Part shown: one piece after another, positions 55,401 to 64,000 of the stretch
Layout of the letters: each line of letters starts with the position of its first letter
Position numbering within the stretch: the first letter of the stretch is position 1
NCBI GenBank assembly: GCA_023238725.1
Contig: CM041538.1
Span: forward strand, 3,602,380-3,666,379
Source: Scortum barcoo
Taxonomy: Eukaryota; Chordata; Actinopteri; Centrarchiformes; Terapontidae
DNA: 64,000 nt
Direction of reading: 5' to 3'
The notes under the pieces: model-generated
The model's input: the letters and a program-made list of their open reading frames with translations, nothing else
Databases searched by the model: none
Told to the model about the DNA's origin: nothing
Position numbers and translations under genes: made by a program

Positions 55401-58400
55401 CTAAAATGGCAAAGACACATGGAAATATTTCACTTTCTTGAAAGCCAAAACCTTCCTCGGGACATTGACAAGTTAAATGTGTTTTTAAGAGAAACGGGAC
55501 AGGTGGAGGGACAAGAGTGGGGGAGGTGAGGACAAAGGAGTGAACACTGAGGAGGAGGAGTGGAGGTGGAGGTGGAGGGACTCACCGCAGAGGGAAGGAG
55601 AGCTCCAGCTGCTCAATAATCTGGGAACAGAAGGGGAGGAACCAGGTGACAGACAGGTGGGAGGGAGCCAGGTGAAGCATAAACAGTAAAGGACAAAGTG
55701 AGTGGGATGCGAGTGCAGAGGTGCTCAGATACAAGACCGGAGTGCAAGTCTGACAAGCCCAAACTTTACTTTATGCATAAGGAGTGGGAGAATTTAAAAC
55801 TTTTCCTCAGCTACATTTCAGAGAGAAATGACTTCCATCTGATGGCTGATGTTACAGATTCAGACAGTACAAGAAACACAAGACAAGATCCTAAAATACT
55901 GCTGCTGTAGTATCTCCTTAAAATAATCAAAAAAAAAAAAAACATTGTTGCAGCCCAATGCCGCACTTTGGGCATATAGAATTTTTAGAGGACTATAAAT
56001 CTTTCAGCTGAGGTGTGTGAAAAACACAACTCAAATTTTTCATCTTTATTTACTTAATTTGTACTACAAATCATTTGCACTTAAGATCGCAGCTAAACTT
56101 TTGGGGATCAGATTAAAGTTCCAAGTAGCTTTTCACACACAAGGTATTTGCTTTGGTGTTGTAGTACATGATGGTCAAAATATACAAAGTATGAGAAAAA
56201 AACAAGTACTGTAAGTTGAGCCATCATTCTTAGAAAAAAAAAATAAAAAAATGTAAAATACATATTTTCTTAAATGGAAAGAAATAAGCTAATTTCTTTA
56301 CAATAGATCAATATCAGTAGACTTGTGAAGCTTATACAGAGTTGCTTTAATTCATCAATGGACATCAAGTCTGCTCTCAGACAGATCGGACAACTTAAAA
56401 TTTTCTAGTCTGCCATTTAGTTTCCATGGCCTGTGGAAAGACATGGAAAGGAACGGCACCGAGAATACATTTAACAACACATGCATCTGAGAAAATCAAT
56501 AAAATATATAAAGACGATTTGTGACCACTTTTACGAGGTAAAGTAAAGGATTTGAGTACTTCTTATGAGTGTATGTGTATGTGGGTGTGTGTGCAAACCC
56601 AAAACTGACACTCACACTCTTCTGTGCGTCAAACATCAGAGTTCTGTAGAGCTGTGCAAAGTTGGGATATGACAGGTCGCTCCTGGCCTCCACCTCCTGT
56701 GCAAACAGAGAGGATGTCAGGACATTCAAAGAGGCATCGCAGCTGTAGGTAGAAAAGCAAAGACATTCAGATAAATCGAGCGGACTTCTCTGACCTGCAG
56801 CTTGTCTTTGAGAAAGCGCATGTTGGGAACTCTGTAGTTGATCTGAGGCAGCAGAGCTTTCACATCCTTCACTGTGATGCTGGAAAAGAATCAAGAGGGG
56901 AGCACAAGCGCATTAGAAAACACTAGAGGACAAATGTGTTTCCACCAGGAGATGGAGCTGTGTGGTTTGAAGGGCTTATGTCAGGGAACTCCTACTGGAG
57001 ACATGGGTCTTTAACACCTCACAAATATATACTTCATTTCTGATAAAAAAGGCTCAGTAAGTTCCCAAAACAGCAGATTACTGCAGTATTTAACAGGCAA
57101 AAGAAATAGTGCATTTGTTGGGGACTATTTTCAGTGGTGGTTGAATCCACAGTTGTTGCTGTAGTGGCTATTTGGGGATGCAAGAATGTGTGATGGAGTC
57201 AACATAAACAACAGTGTGTGTTCATGGTAATAAAGGAGCATGTGGGCCAGTGCAACAGTGAGGCTCAGTGATATATTTTTTTATTTCAGCTGTAGATTGT
57301 TTATTGCTGTTTATTATTTGTTGACAAAATGCTGTAGTCTCATCACAAGGTCCATTTTGTACCTGTTCTGCAGCTTCTGATCATATCACACACTCTTCAG
57401 CAGCAGATGGAGTTCTCCAAGGTGTCGTGGAATTGAAGATATTTAATTTTTTTCCCTGAGCACTTTGAAATATGTGAATAAACCTTTAAGCTTCACTTTT
57501 AAGCCAAGACAGAGTAGTTAAAATGTTCACTAGAACAATTCCATGACAACCGTGCAAACTCCATCTGCTGGTGAACTCCATGTGACATGATGAAAAGCTC
57601 CAGAGCAGCTAATAAAAGAGGAAACAATCTCACCACAAGCTCCAAGAGTTCAATAAAAGCGTACATTTGCACAGAAGTTGTTGCAGTTGCTTCTGCAGAG
57701 TTTCTAATGTCTTTGTCTCTAAGGCTTTATTTTCCAGGACAAACAGCACATGGTTAATCACTTTCACTGATAGACAAAACACATGCAAGCATCAGTAACA
57801 GAATGAGGAAGGAAGCGAGAAAATCAGGTAGGGAAAAAAAAAAATCCAGGTCAGTGCTCTGAGTTGGAGAGGATCTTTTGAGGTCAACGACCGCCGTCGC
57901 TGCCAGGTCTGATTCGTCTCTCCACCCACTTCCCCCTGTCTAGCTACTGTTACTGTTACTATTTTCACAGGAGACAGGAAGTTGCCCTCTCCCAGCCCAA
58001 CGCATCACTTCCTGCTGCTTATCAGGCGGTGGCAGGCTGTTTGTCCTGGAGTGGCTTCCACCCAAACCAGAAGCCTGGACTTATTAATGCGAGCGTGGTG
58101 TGAGTGTGTGTGTGTGTGTGTGTGATACGTGGAGCCTCAGGGTGTGGATGTGTGTGTCAGAGGGCTGAGGTCGGGCCAGATCCCTGCCAGGGCTGTAACG
58201 TGCCCTTTGATGACATCTGGATCTGGTTTCACCTCCACGCACCACCTGCTGCGACAGGCCGGCCATTCAGCATCCATCACGGGCGGCTGTAAGAGCTATG
58301 ATTGGGTGTTGACATGTTTGTGGTGCGTCACCCACCTGCCCTCGTGGCTCCTGTCCATGACTTCAAACTGTTTCCTGAGCCACCTACAGAGGGAGGGATG

Positions 58401-60471
58401 GAGAGAGAAAGCATGAGACTGAGAGGTTTCCTGAATTAAAATGCATCTTTGTAGAAATCCATCAGTAGCACCACCAAAGCTGACAACATGACAATTAACT
58501 ATCGCTATGGTACACCCCCATCTCACCACAAGCTTTGGCAGTTACCATAAATATGTCCACAAATCCTTTTAACATTTTTTGGAAAATGAAAAAATAACTT
58601 GCACAGTAGCTGTGATATCATTATAGTATATAATTTCCCCATAAGACAGTAAAGAGAGTTCAAATTTCAGTATGAGACATGTTGAGAGTTTGAACTGTGG
58701 CCGGTCAAACTGTGAAAAAAAAAGAAACCTGATGAATTTACTCCCCAACAGTTCACACAACTGTCATAAACAGACAAAATTAGCAATTCCATTTCCTCTG
58801 ACCACTTCCAAACATATACCGCTCACATTATGTCAACAGCAAAAACTCTCCTACACATCCTCACAGCCGCTCTCTGTTCTCCTGCTCACACCACAGAAGC
58901 CAAAACTGCCTCCGCACATTCATCTGGAGTAAATATTTTCATCCCAAAACAAATATTTGCCCTCTCCTCCGACCGGCACCTCCCTTTCCCGTCCAGGTCG
59001 CAGCTTCTTTCGGAGCAACTAGATATTACTTTATCACACACACAGGGGGTGAAGGACAGTGCTTCATAAACACCTCAATATGTTTTCCGGTGGGACGATA
59101 TGAACTGAGTCTCACCCACTCACACCCAATTTATCATTATTTGTTGGATTGTTTGCTCCGTAAAGTGTATTGTGCTTTGCTTTGTTCAACCAAAAACCCA
59201 CAGCTCAAAGATATTCAGTTTACAATCACAAAAGACAAAGAAAAGCAGCAGATATTCGTATTTGAGTCACTGTAACTGCTGCATTTTTACTTTTGAATAT
59301 CAAAATTGTGGCCAATTCATTTTCTACTGATCAAGTCCTAAAAAAATAGCTTGAGTAACAGGAGCGAGTTACAATCTGTTCAGAAGCTGCTTTCAGGGCA
59401 ACATGGGTTGAGACTTTGACGCTCATGGTAGCACTCCTGATTCTGTGTAAGTGCATACGACAGTCGCACACGTTGACACACACCTGTCTATCTGCTGTGG
59501 TGCCGGAGCTCTCTGAGTGTCAATCATCAGCCAGTTGAGGCCGGTGATCCACATGTTGACCTCCTCCTCACTGAAGGCTGCAAAGACACAAAGAAAGATT
59601 CAGGTCTTCTTTTTGTTACTTTTTAAGAGACGATCAGACAGGTTGGAAACAGTTTATCCTGAGTGGATAAATCGCTTTATTTGGAGGGAAAACCAACAAG
59701 TAGACACCTGAAATGACTGAATCCACAGAAAACCTGTACGCCCTAACCCTAACCCTAAACACTACAGCCAGCATAGTTCAAACCACAGACAGTCTGTAAA
59801 CTGGCAGATGTTAATCACAGACTGTTTGAGTGGTAACTGATCATGTGACTGCTTGTTTTTCTTAATAGAGATGTCACAAGATCTCAGGAATATGTTTGAC
59901 TACAACGTCATTATTAGTGAGAGAGCTGACGACCAAAACTACAAACATTAGACCCAAGGTGAAATAAAGCAAACTGTCCTTTAAATAAACTTCAAAAAAG
60001 CACTTTATCGTGTGAGACTGAATAAAGCAGCAGTTCTCTCATCACGTTTTCAAGCAAAAAATATAGAATTTGAAATATGTTAATTAATGCTAAAATCTTA
60101 ATTTGGTGGGAATGTACTCTGAAAAAAGGTGAAAAAAAGGTCAACAGATTGAAAATCATGACATTAACAGATATGATATGGGTCAAATAAAGGACAGATA
60201 TGGTGTGACTTTCAACTTTTAGAGCTTTGGTGGACAGGCCTCTGAAGAAAATGACAGTAACTGTGAAAATACATTTGGAAACACCAGTGCACACACACAC
60301 ACAGAGTGTATACACACTGACCAGCCACGCTCAGAGTCCTGAGGCGAAACTCCAGGCCGTAGAGCACGATGAAGCAGTGGGCGGAGTCCAGTTTGCGGGC
60401 CTCCTCTGGGTAGCGCTCAAAATCACGGGAGCCCTTCCCCAACCGCAGCTCCCGGATCTCTCGTATGTCGA
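44385..60471 (-). CDS. plcg1: Phospholipase C gamma 1, partial at 5' end (first exon outside window)
   Basis: Hydrolyses PIP2 to IP3 and diacylglycerol after recruitment to phosphorylated receptor tyrosine kinases at the membrane. Exons 2-32, 5' to 3': 60471-60322, 59577-59484, 58383-58336, 56879-56795, 56696-56616, 55620-55586, 55168-55096, 55008-54913, 54812-54694, 54316-54231, 54023-53903, 53291-53123, 52791-52672, 52585-52478, 52393-52205, 51666-51466, 51363-51244, 51143-50960, 50363-50286, 49762-49659, 49561-49465, 49369-49303, 48556-48390, 48146-48050, 47962-47738, 46642-46497, 46375-46261, 46133-45972, 45836-45748, 45554-45370, 44442-44385. That is about 1220 codons from DIREIREL, near human residue 73. 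The order is PH end, EF hands, X box, split PH, two SH2, SH3, Y box, C2, tail. YYSEETS and FYVEANKMP (site of the activating Tyr) fit PLCG1 rather than PLCG2. The nSH2 exon (52393-52205) has a net +1 frameshift. The tail is PLCG2-like. Confidence 0.95.
46646..46692. repeat. CA/TG microsatellite at the acceptor of plcg1 exon 27
   Basis: On the minus strand an interrupted TG run ends in GTGCGTAG directly before exon 27 and replaces a normal pyrimidine tract. Confidence 0.85.
47030..47046 (-). promoter_or_regulatory. CTCF-like motif in plcg1 intron 26
   Basis: Minus strand GTGGCCACCAGAGGGAG fits the CTCF core CCACCAGAGGG. Confidence 0.4.
47113..47371. mobile_element. Tc1-type MITE in plcg1 intron 26
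   Basis: The left end ACACGTGGACGAAATTGTTG and, inverted, the right end ACACGTGGACAAAATTGTTG pair for about 50 bases, through GGTACC and CTGTTAAAGAAAGAAAAACY. The flanking TA fits a Tc1/mariner target. It is non-coding. Confidence 0.8.
49465..49762 (-). other. plcg1: plcg1 SH3 domain (exons 21-22)
   Basis: TVKALYDYRAQREDELCFPK has the ALYDY motif, EGGWWRGDYGGKKQLWFPAN the Trp pair, and NYVEEV the closing motif. Typical PLCG1 SH3, complete. Confidence 0.9.
49833..49848 (+). promoter_or_regulatory. CTCF-like motif in plcg1 intron 20
   Basis: CCACTGGGGGCGCCAG fits the CTCF core, plus orientation. Confidence 0.35.
50960..51666 (-). other. plcg1: plcg1 end of nSH2 and C-terminal SH2 domain (exons 17-19)
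   Basis: RSGRVQHCRIHSRQ and FYLTDNLVFDSLYRLICHY finish the first SH2. ESREWYHSSLSRVQAEHML, DGAFLVRKRSEHNSYAISF and KIKHCRIQQEGRLFML form the second, with its FLVRKR phosphotyrosine-binding Arg. LYRKMRLRYPINEDTL ends it. Confidence 0.9.
52205..52393 (-). other. plcg1: plcg1 N-terminal SH2 exon with net +1 frameshift
   Basis: The exon opens in the frame set by exon 15 (ECNNNVQHCAERWFHGKL), but from about 52340 the SH2 sequence continues one frame over (GGGRDGRQVAEKLLQEYC, then DGTFLVRESETFVGDYTLSF). The junction reads AAGCTGGCTGGGCGGAGG, compatible with a 4-base CTGG duplication or one extra G. The exon is 189 nt, while the flanking phases demand a length of 3n+2. Taken literally, translation would stop within the SH2 domain. 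The rest of the gene is intact, so a sequence error or a rare allele is as likely as true decay. Confidence 0.85.
52442..52472. repeat. ATC/GAT microsatellite at the donor of plcg1 exon 15
   Basis: On the minus strand, GTGTGG of the donor is followed at once by about 10 copies of ATG. Confidence 0.9.
53123..54812 (-). other. plcg1: plcg1 catalytic X box (exons 10-13)
   Basis: QYWISSSHNT / YLTGDQFSSESSLEAYARCL carries the first catalytic His and the Ca-binding Asn. CIELDCWDGPD holds the Ca-binding Glu and Asp. IYHGHTLTSKIKF holds the second catalytic His. YPVILSIEDHCS adds the last Ca-binding Glu. All key residues are present, so this half-barrel looks competent. Confidence 0.9.
53510..53890 (+). 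repeat. Dispersed repeat family R1, fullest copy
   Basis: Runs from about CTCTGGCTCCACCTGCTGC through AAAACAACCAATCAGAGCAG, AAAACAACAGTTTCAAAGAA, ACGAGTTAAAAAGAGAGAAT and GGAGCTTTGGAAGCGAACTG to CAATCCTACCGACTGTAATG. Lies in plcg1 intron 12. Confidence 0.55.
57360..57612. repeat. Fold-back repeat in plcg1 intron 4
   Basis: CAGCAGATGGAGTT (about 57392) and its surroundings recur inverted near 57556 (AACTCCATCTGCTG). The arms are about 70 bases, imperfect, with a spacer of about 110. A MITE-like origin is likely. Confidence 0.5.
58103..58124. repeat. GT microsatellite in plcg1 intron 4
   Basis: An uninterrupted GT run. Confidence 0.85.
59741..59758 (+). repeat. Short interstitial telomere-like repeat
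   Basis: Three tandem copies of CCCTAA in plcg1 intron 2. The array is so short that chance expansion is as likely as telomere repair. Confidence 0.6.
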
Positions 60472-60483
60472 CTGGAGGAGAGT

Positions 60484-60520
60484 GGAAGGAAGGAAGGAAG
60501 GAAGGAAGGAAGGAAGGAAA
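60484..60520. repeat. GGAA tetranucleotide microsatellite beside plcg1 exon 2
   Basis: About nine GGAA units. On the minus strand they form a TTCC-rich tract just upstream of the exon 2 acceptor and act as its pyrimidine tract. Confidence 0.85.
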
Positions 60521-62884
60521 GATAGTGTTGCATGAACACAAATATGCACAACCATAAATCACAGTTTGGCACGTTGGTCGTTTCCCTGCCAAACACGCAG
60601 AAATCTGCTGCTGGGGAGCTCAACAAATGGACTGTGTGTGTGTGAGACCCACAAACATTTCAGCTGTCAGTGGCAGGATGCTCAAAAGGCCTGCAGAGGT
60701 TTTTAGCAGCAGCAGCCAAATGTGCAGTCACTTCTTGTTAGAGCTCCTTCACATTTCTAACAAAAAAAGAAACGTAAACAGTACAGCATAGAAGTCTCCT
60801 GAAACTTGATGAAATAAGTTGCTTAAAGTGAATGTCTGAATCTGACTCCTGAAAGACCAAAGTGAAGATGGACAATCACTGCTTAAAGCCTCTATCTGTT
60901 CTTGCATGAAGGATTAAGGTCTTAATGACTTAGTTTAGCCTCATCAAACATGTTTATGTGCTGTTGTTGGTTATGTGTCCTCAAAGACTCTTCTGTCCAT
61001 CTGGATAAAATAAAAAAAGAGTCAGGTTAGCAGCTCAGTAAGGTAAGGACACAGAGGTGCTGCGTTTAATTTAACATCACACTCATGTGGACAGATGTCA
61101 GCTATGATAGAATAGAAATCCAAAGAGGAAAGAACTTGATAATATTAGGCTTTGTCAGTCAGTCGCTATCAGTCACTGCTTGTCACATTGAGTTCAATGA
61201 ACTTGGTGTCCTGTCAGTCTCAAGAAAACTACTCAAAGAGCAGAGAGCCTGATTTATTGCTGAACTCTTCATTGGTGAAAAGTGCAAACACGGTGCAAAT
61301 AGGAACCATCCGAACCCATCCAACACCATTTCTACCGTCCCAACTAAATAAAAAGTATCTGAATGGGGGACAAAAACAGCAAACAGAAAAAGTCAGTGGA
61401 TAACCAAGGTGATTGGGTGTTTTAGTGTCTGATTGGGTTTACCATTTGTTTAGCACCAGTTTTTCATTTTCTACCTAGATTTAGCTCCAGTTTGGCCTCA
61501 TTCATTTGGTTGAACCTCTGCAGCCATGTCTGCCAATTCTGCTAATATAGTTCCAAATATTGTTTCTGTCAAACAATCCTTTATATGAATATATCTCAAA
61601 TTACACTATATTTGTTCATGTAACAGGATTCTACATGCAAACCAAATGTTTTCAAAGAATTAGGGAAATGCAGCCCAGTCTCTACCTTCTAAAAAACTTC
61701 AGGAAAAAATAATTGTGATATTAAGGAACTACAAGTGCATATAACTGAGTATATATACAGATAACAGAAGTATTTTTTAAATTGGATATTTGTTTTATTA
61801 ATTAGGTTTTACATTAGTTTAACAAAAGTATTTTTCCAGCAGAAACTGAGCTCTAGTTTTGCTGCATCACTTTAGTAACACCACTTTCTCTTCTCACTAT
61901 GAAAAAGGCTTTGGTTTTGTCTCATCTCTCCATACAGAAAGTAACCAATACATAAAGGAGCAGTTATGGGAAGCTCATGTTGCACCACAGGGGTTAACAG
62001 AGCGGCCGAGTCAGGCGACTGACCGCGGAGCATGACGTAAACTCTGGACTCTACTTTGACACTTGCAGCAGTCGACACGCCCGCAAAGAAAACCTCGGTT
62101 TATTGACATAGCAGATGTCTTGTGCAAACACACATAAACATACATTCATAAATGCTCTGGCATTCGCACACCAAACACAGGGCTGCCATAGCACGCACAC
62201 ACACACAATTGAACTGAATGTCACTCTTATAAGCCTGCATGCTATTTTCCACCACAGAGAGACTGCAGCCAAATATAAACAGGAATAAATTAGAGAGAAC
62301 AGAGAGCTTTTCGCATTTGATATCAACACTTCCCACTAGGACAAAGTTGTCCAACAGGTAGACAACAGGGGAACCAATCCAAGCCTGTTGCTGGACTTTA
62401 TCAGGGCAAAGCGTATCATCCTCGGCAGGTTGTATATAATCCTGAATCAAACAGCCAAGAAGAGAAATCTGGTTCCTATCTGAGCCTCCTGCATGTGGAG
62501 ATGACAGGGAGCACGTCTGGCATGAGATTAAGAGAGAGGTCCATTATCTTCAGATGGAAATGTGTCTATACTTTAATGGGAGGGGGGTTCGGAGCTGGAA
62601 GCGGCAGAGGCACACGTAACTGAAACTGTCTGAGTTCTTACCCAAAGATGACCTGCTCTTTTTTTTTTAAGCTTTTAAAGGAAACTCCTGCAAACACAGC
62701 TCATGACTGTGCACAGCTTAATAACTGAATGAAAACAAAATGAATTAAAGGATAAGTCTGATGATATTCTGATAATATTCCAAGTAATGAAACACAATGA
62801 AACACAGCCAAAATTGAATGTTTCCTAAAGTTTCATGTTTGTATCTAAACCTGATTTATCTCCTTTTCTACCTCCAAAAACTGT

Positions 62885-63205
62885 TAAAAGCACATCAATG
62901 AGCCACACTGTTGCACTGGGCGACATGTTTCTAGTTTGGAGTTTATTTTGAATCACATCCCACCAAATGTGGATTAGTCCGCTGCTAAAAAAAGAAAAAA
63001 GTCCCCAACAAATTTCCTCCTGTTTGAGGAACGTGTCCTAAAAATTACAGTGAGCAGCTGTTTTAGCTTTTTAAAAGATCAAACTATTTATTCGGAACCT
63101 ATTTTCAAAGATGAACATCCTCAGTAGGAACCAATGGTGTGGCTGAGAGACACAGACCTCCTGAGAGTTTTAAGAGACAGACTAACACATTGTTGGTTTT
63201 GGTCT
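62885..63205 (+). repeat. Dispersed repeat shared with 21855-22175, copy 2
   Basis: Shares AGCACATCAATGAGCC-like sequence, CACCAAATGTGGATTAGTCC, AAAGTCCCCAACAA, TTTCCTCCTGTTTGAGGAAC and AGACTAACACATTGTTGG with copy 1. Confidence 0.6.
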
Positions 63206-64000
63206 TTCCATGGCAAAAAGAAAAATAAGAAAAAGTAACACCACCAGGCTTATTCTTGAATTCATCTGACAAAACCCTCAAATGTACTGTTTGACCACTA
63301 ACCTCCTGGAAACAAAAGCTGCAGAGCATCTGGACCAATATCCATCCAACTTACTAACATTTAGAACTGCAGATGACTTGCTGGCTTTTACTGCTGGCTT
63401 ATTACACAGTGAGAAACACGTGAAACTGTATTAAGAACTTAACATGTGCAACAACAAGCCAGCCAGAGAGACTTTTCACAACCTGGCAACCCAAATGTTG
63501 TTCCTATTAATGGTTTACAACTGATCTATTAGACTCTGGTAAATGATTTATCAGCTGTTACGTCAGGTCTATCTGAGGACTGACGGCAATAGCAGCAATA
63601 AGTATTCAAAACTGTTAACGCCCAAATTTTTGACCAAACAAGTAAACTGAATGTCGTGGTAGGATTTTTGAGGGGTTTTGAGTGCTGCTATTTTGAGGGG
63701 CAAGAAAAAGCTTAAAGCTGTTATAATGTTAGTGCATTATGGACTTTAGTGTGGGACAATGAGGCACAAGAGAGGTTTTATTTATTCAGTTTCAGCACTG
63801 GCACTGAATGTCAGGTATCCTGTTGACGCTGGTATCAGACATTTATCCAGCCCATAATAAAGTTTTTCAGAACCTGTTTTTTGTTTTTCTCTGGTCTTTC
63901 CCTTTAAAACTTCCTGCCATTTAGTCTGGACGTTGGACAATAAGGAAAACAGATGCACAGCTCGCCCAACATCACACGCTGCTCACCATGGAAGTGTTAA

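Larger units (their letters stand above)
60472..64000 (-). other. plcg1: plcg1 intron 1 (partial)
   Basis: No sequence matching the first PLCG1 exon (start Met to the PH strand ending in KIEGA) was found up to the window edge, so intron 1 is longer than 3.5 kb and the promoter is outside. The interval contains a dispersed repeat (62885-63205) and otherwise unremarkable AT-rich DNA. Confidence 0.6.

Noticed and set aside
61872..62078. Minus-strand frame with VKVESRVYVMLRGQ as the missing plcg1 first exon
   Set aside because: It superficially resembles the VKLETRQITWSRG strand of PLCG1, but the sequence before it has a stop and none of the expected FYSKKSQRPERKTF-like residues, and it does not lead into a KIEG ending with a donor.
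1..64000. CRISPR arrays, tRNA, rRNA, bacterial operons
   Set aside because: No regular spaced repeats, no cloverleaf with an anticodon arm and no ribosomal RNA sequence was recognised; the intron-rich structure is vertebrate.

Overview
The window is nuclear DNA of a ray-finned fish, most likely a percomorph teleost. This rests on four vertebrate genes with compact GT-AG introns, on Rex3-like, L2-like and Tc1-like elements of the fish type, and on several short dispersed repeats found widely in fish genomes. There is nothing bacterial, no CRISPR array, and no tRNA or rRNA gene that I could recognise.

Layout. Positions 1-3191 are a mobile-element graveyard: a solo LTR with an intact target duplication, a decayed LINE with an esterase domain, an internally deleted Tc1 transposase gene and a LINE 3' tail. 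About 3.2-18 kb is a gene-poor stretch with a MITE, a palindrome, dispersed repeats and sequence that looks like non-coding regulatory DNA. All four protein genes lie on the minus strand: a pancreatic elastase 3-type serine protease (18070-22284, 8 exons, complete), two tandem alanine-aminotransferase-like genes (A, 23087-29975; B, 32232-36821; 11 exons each, both open from ATG to stop), and phospholipase C gamma 1 (44385-60471 and beyond; 31 exons visible, first exon outside the window). A Rex3-like retrotransposon (38785-41363) with a 5' inversion sits between aminotransferase B and plcg1, flanked by an 11-bp target duplication.

Main points of interest. (1) Both aminotransferase-like proteins keep the fold, the NPGNPTG motif, the PLP-ring Asp and the C-terminal Arg, but the Schiff-base lysine of S-T-S-K-G-Y-M-G-E is gone; both read S-L-S-S-A-C-M-G-E. 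They are full-length and intact, so they look like retained pseudoenzymes or enzymes with altered chemistry. Exons 5 and 7 of the pair are nearly identical while exon 6 between them is diverged, which suggests gene conversion. (2) The plcg1 exon for the N-terminal SH2 domain has a net +1 frameshift in an otherwise intact gene: either a sequence error or a severe allele. (3) The C-terminal tail of this PLCG1 resembles the coiled-coil tail of PLCG2. (4) Two 92-bp inverted LINE fragments lie in introns flanking elastase exons 2-4, a layout that favours circular RNA. (5) CTCF-like motifs change orientation between the aminotransferase pair and plcg1.

How the genes work together: they are unrelated in pathway (secreted digestive protease; amino-acid metabolism family; receptor tyrosine kinase signalling). 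They share only strand and neighbourhood. Exon boundaries were read by eye from reading frame, GT-AG sites and family knowledge; phases were checked exon by exon and sum correctly, except in the plcg1 SH2 exon.
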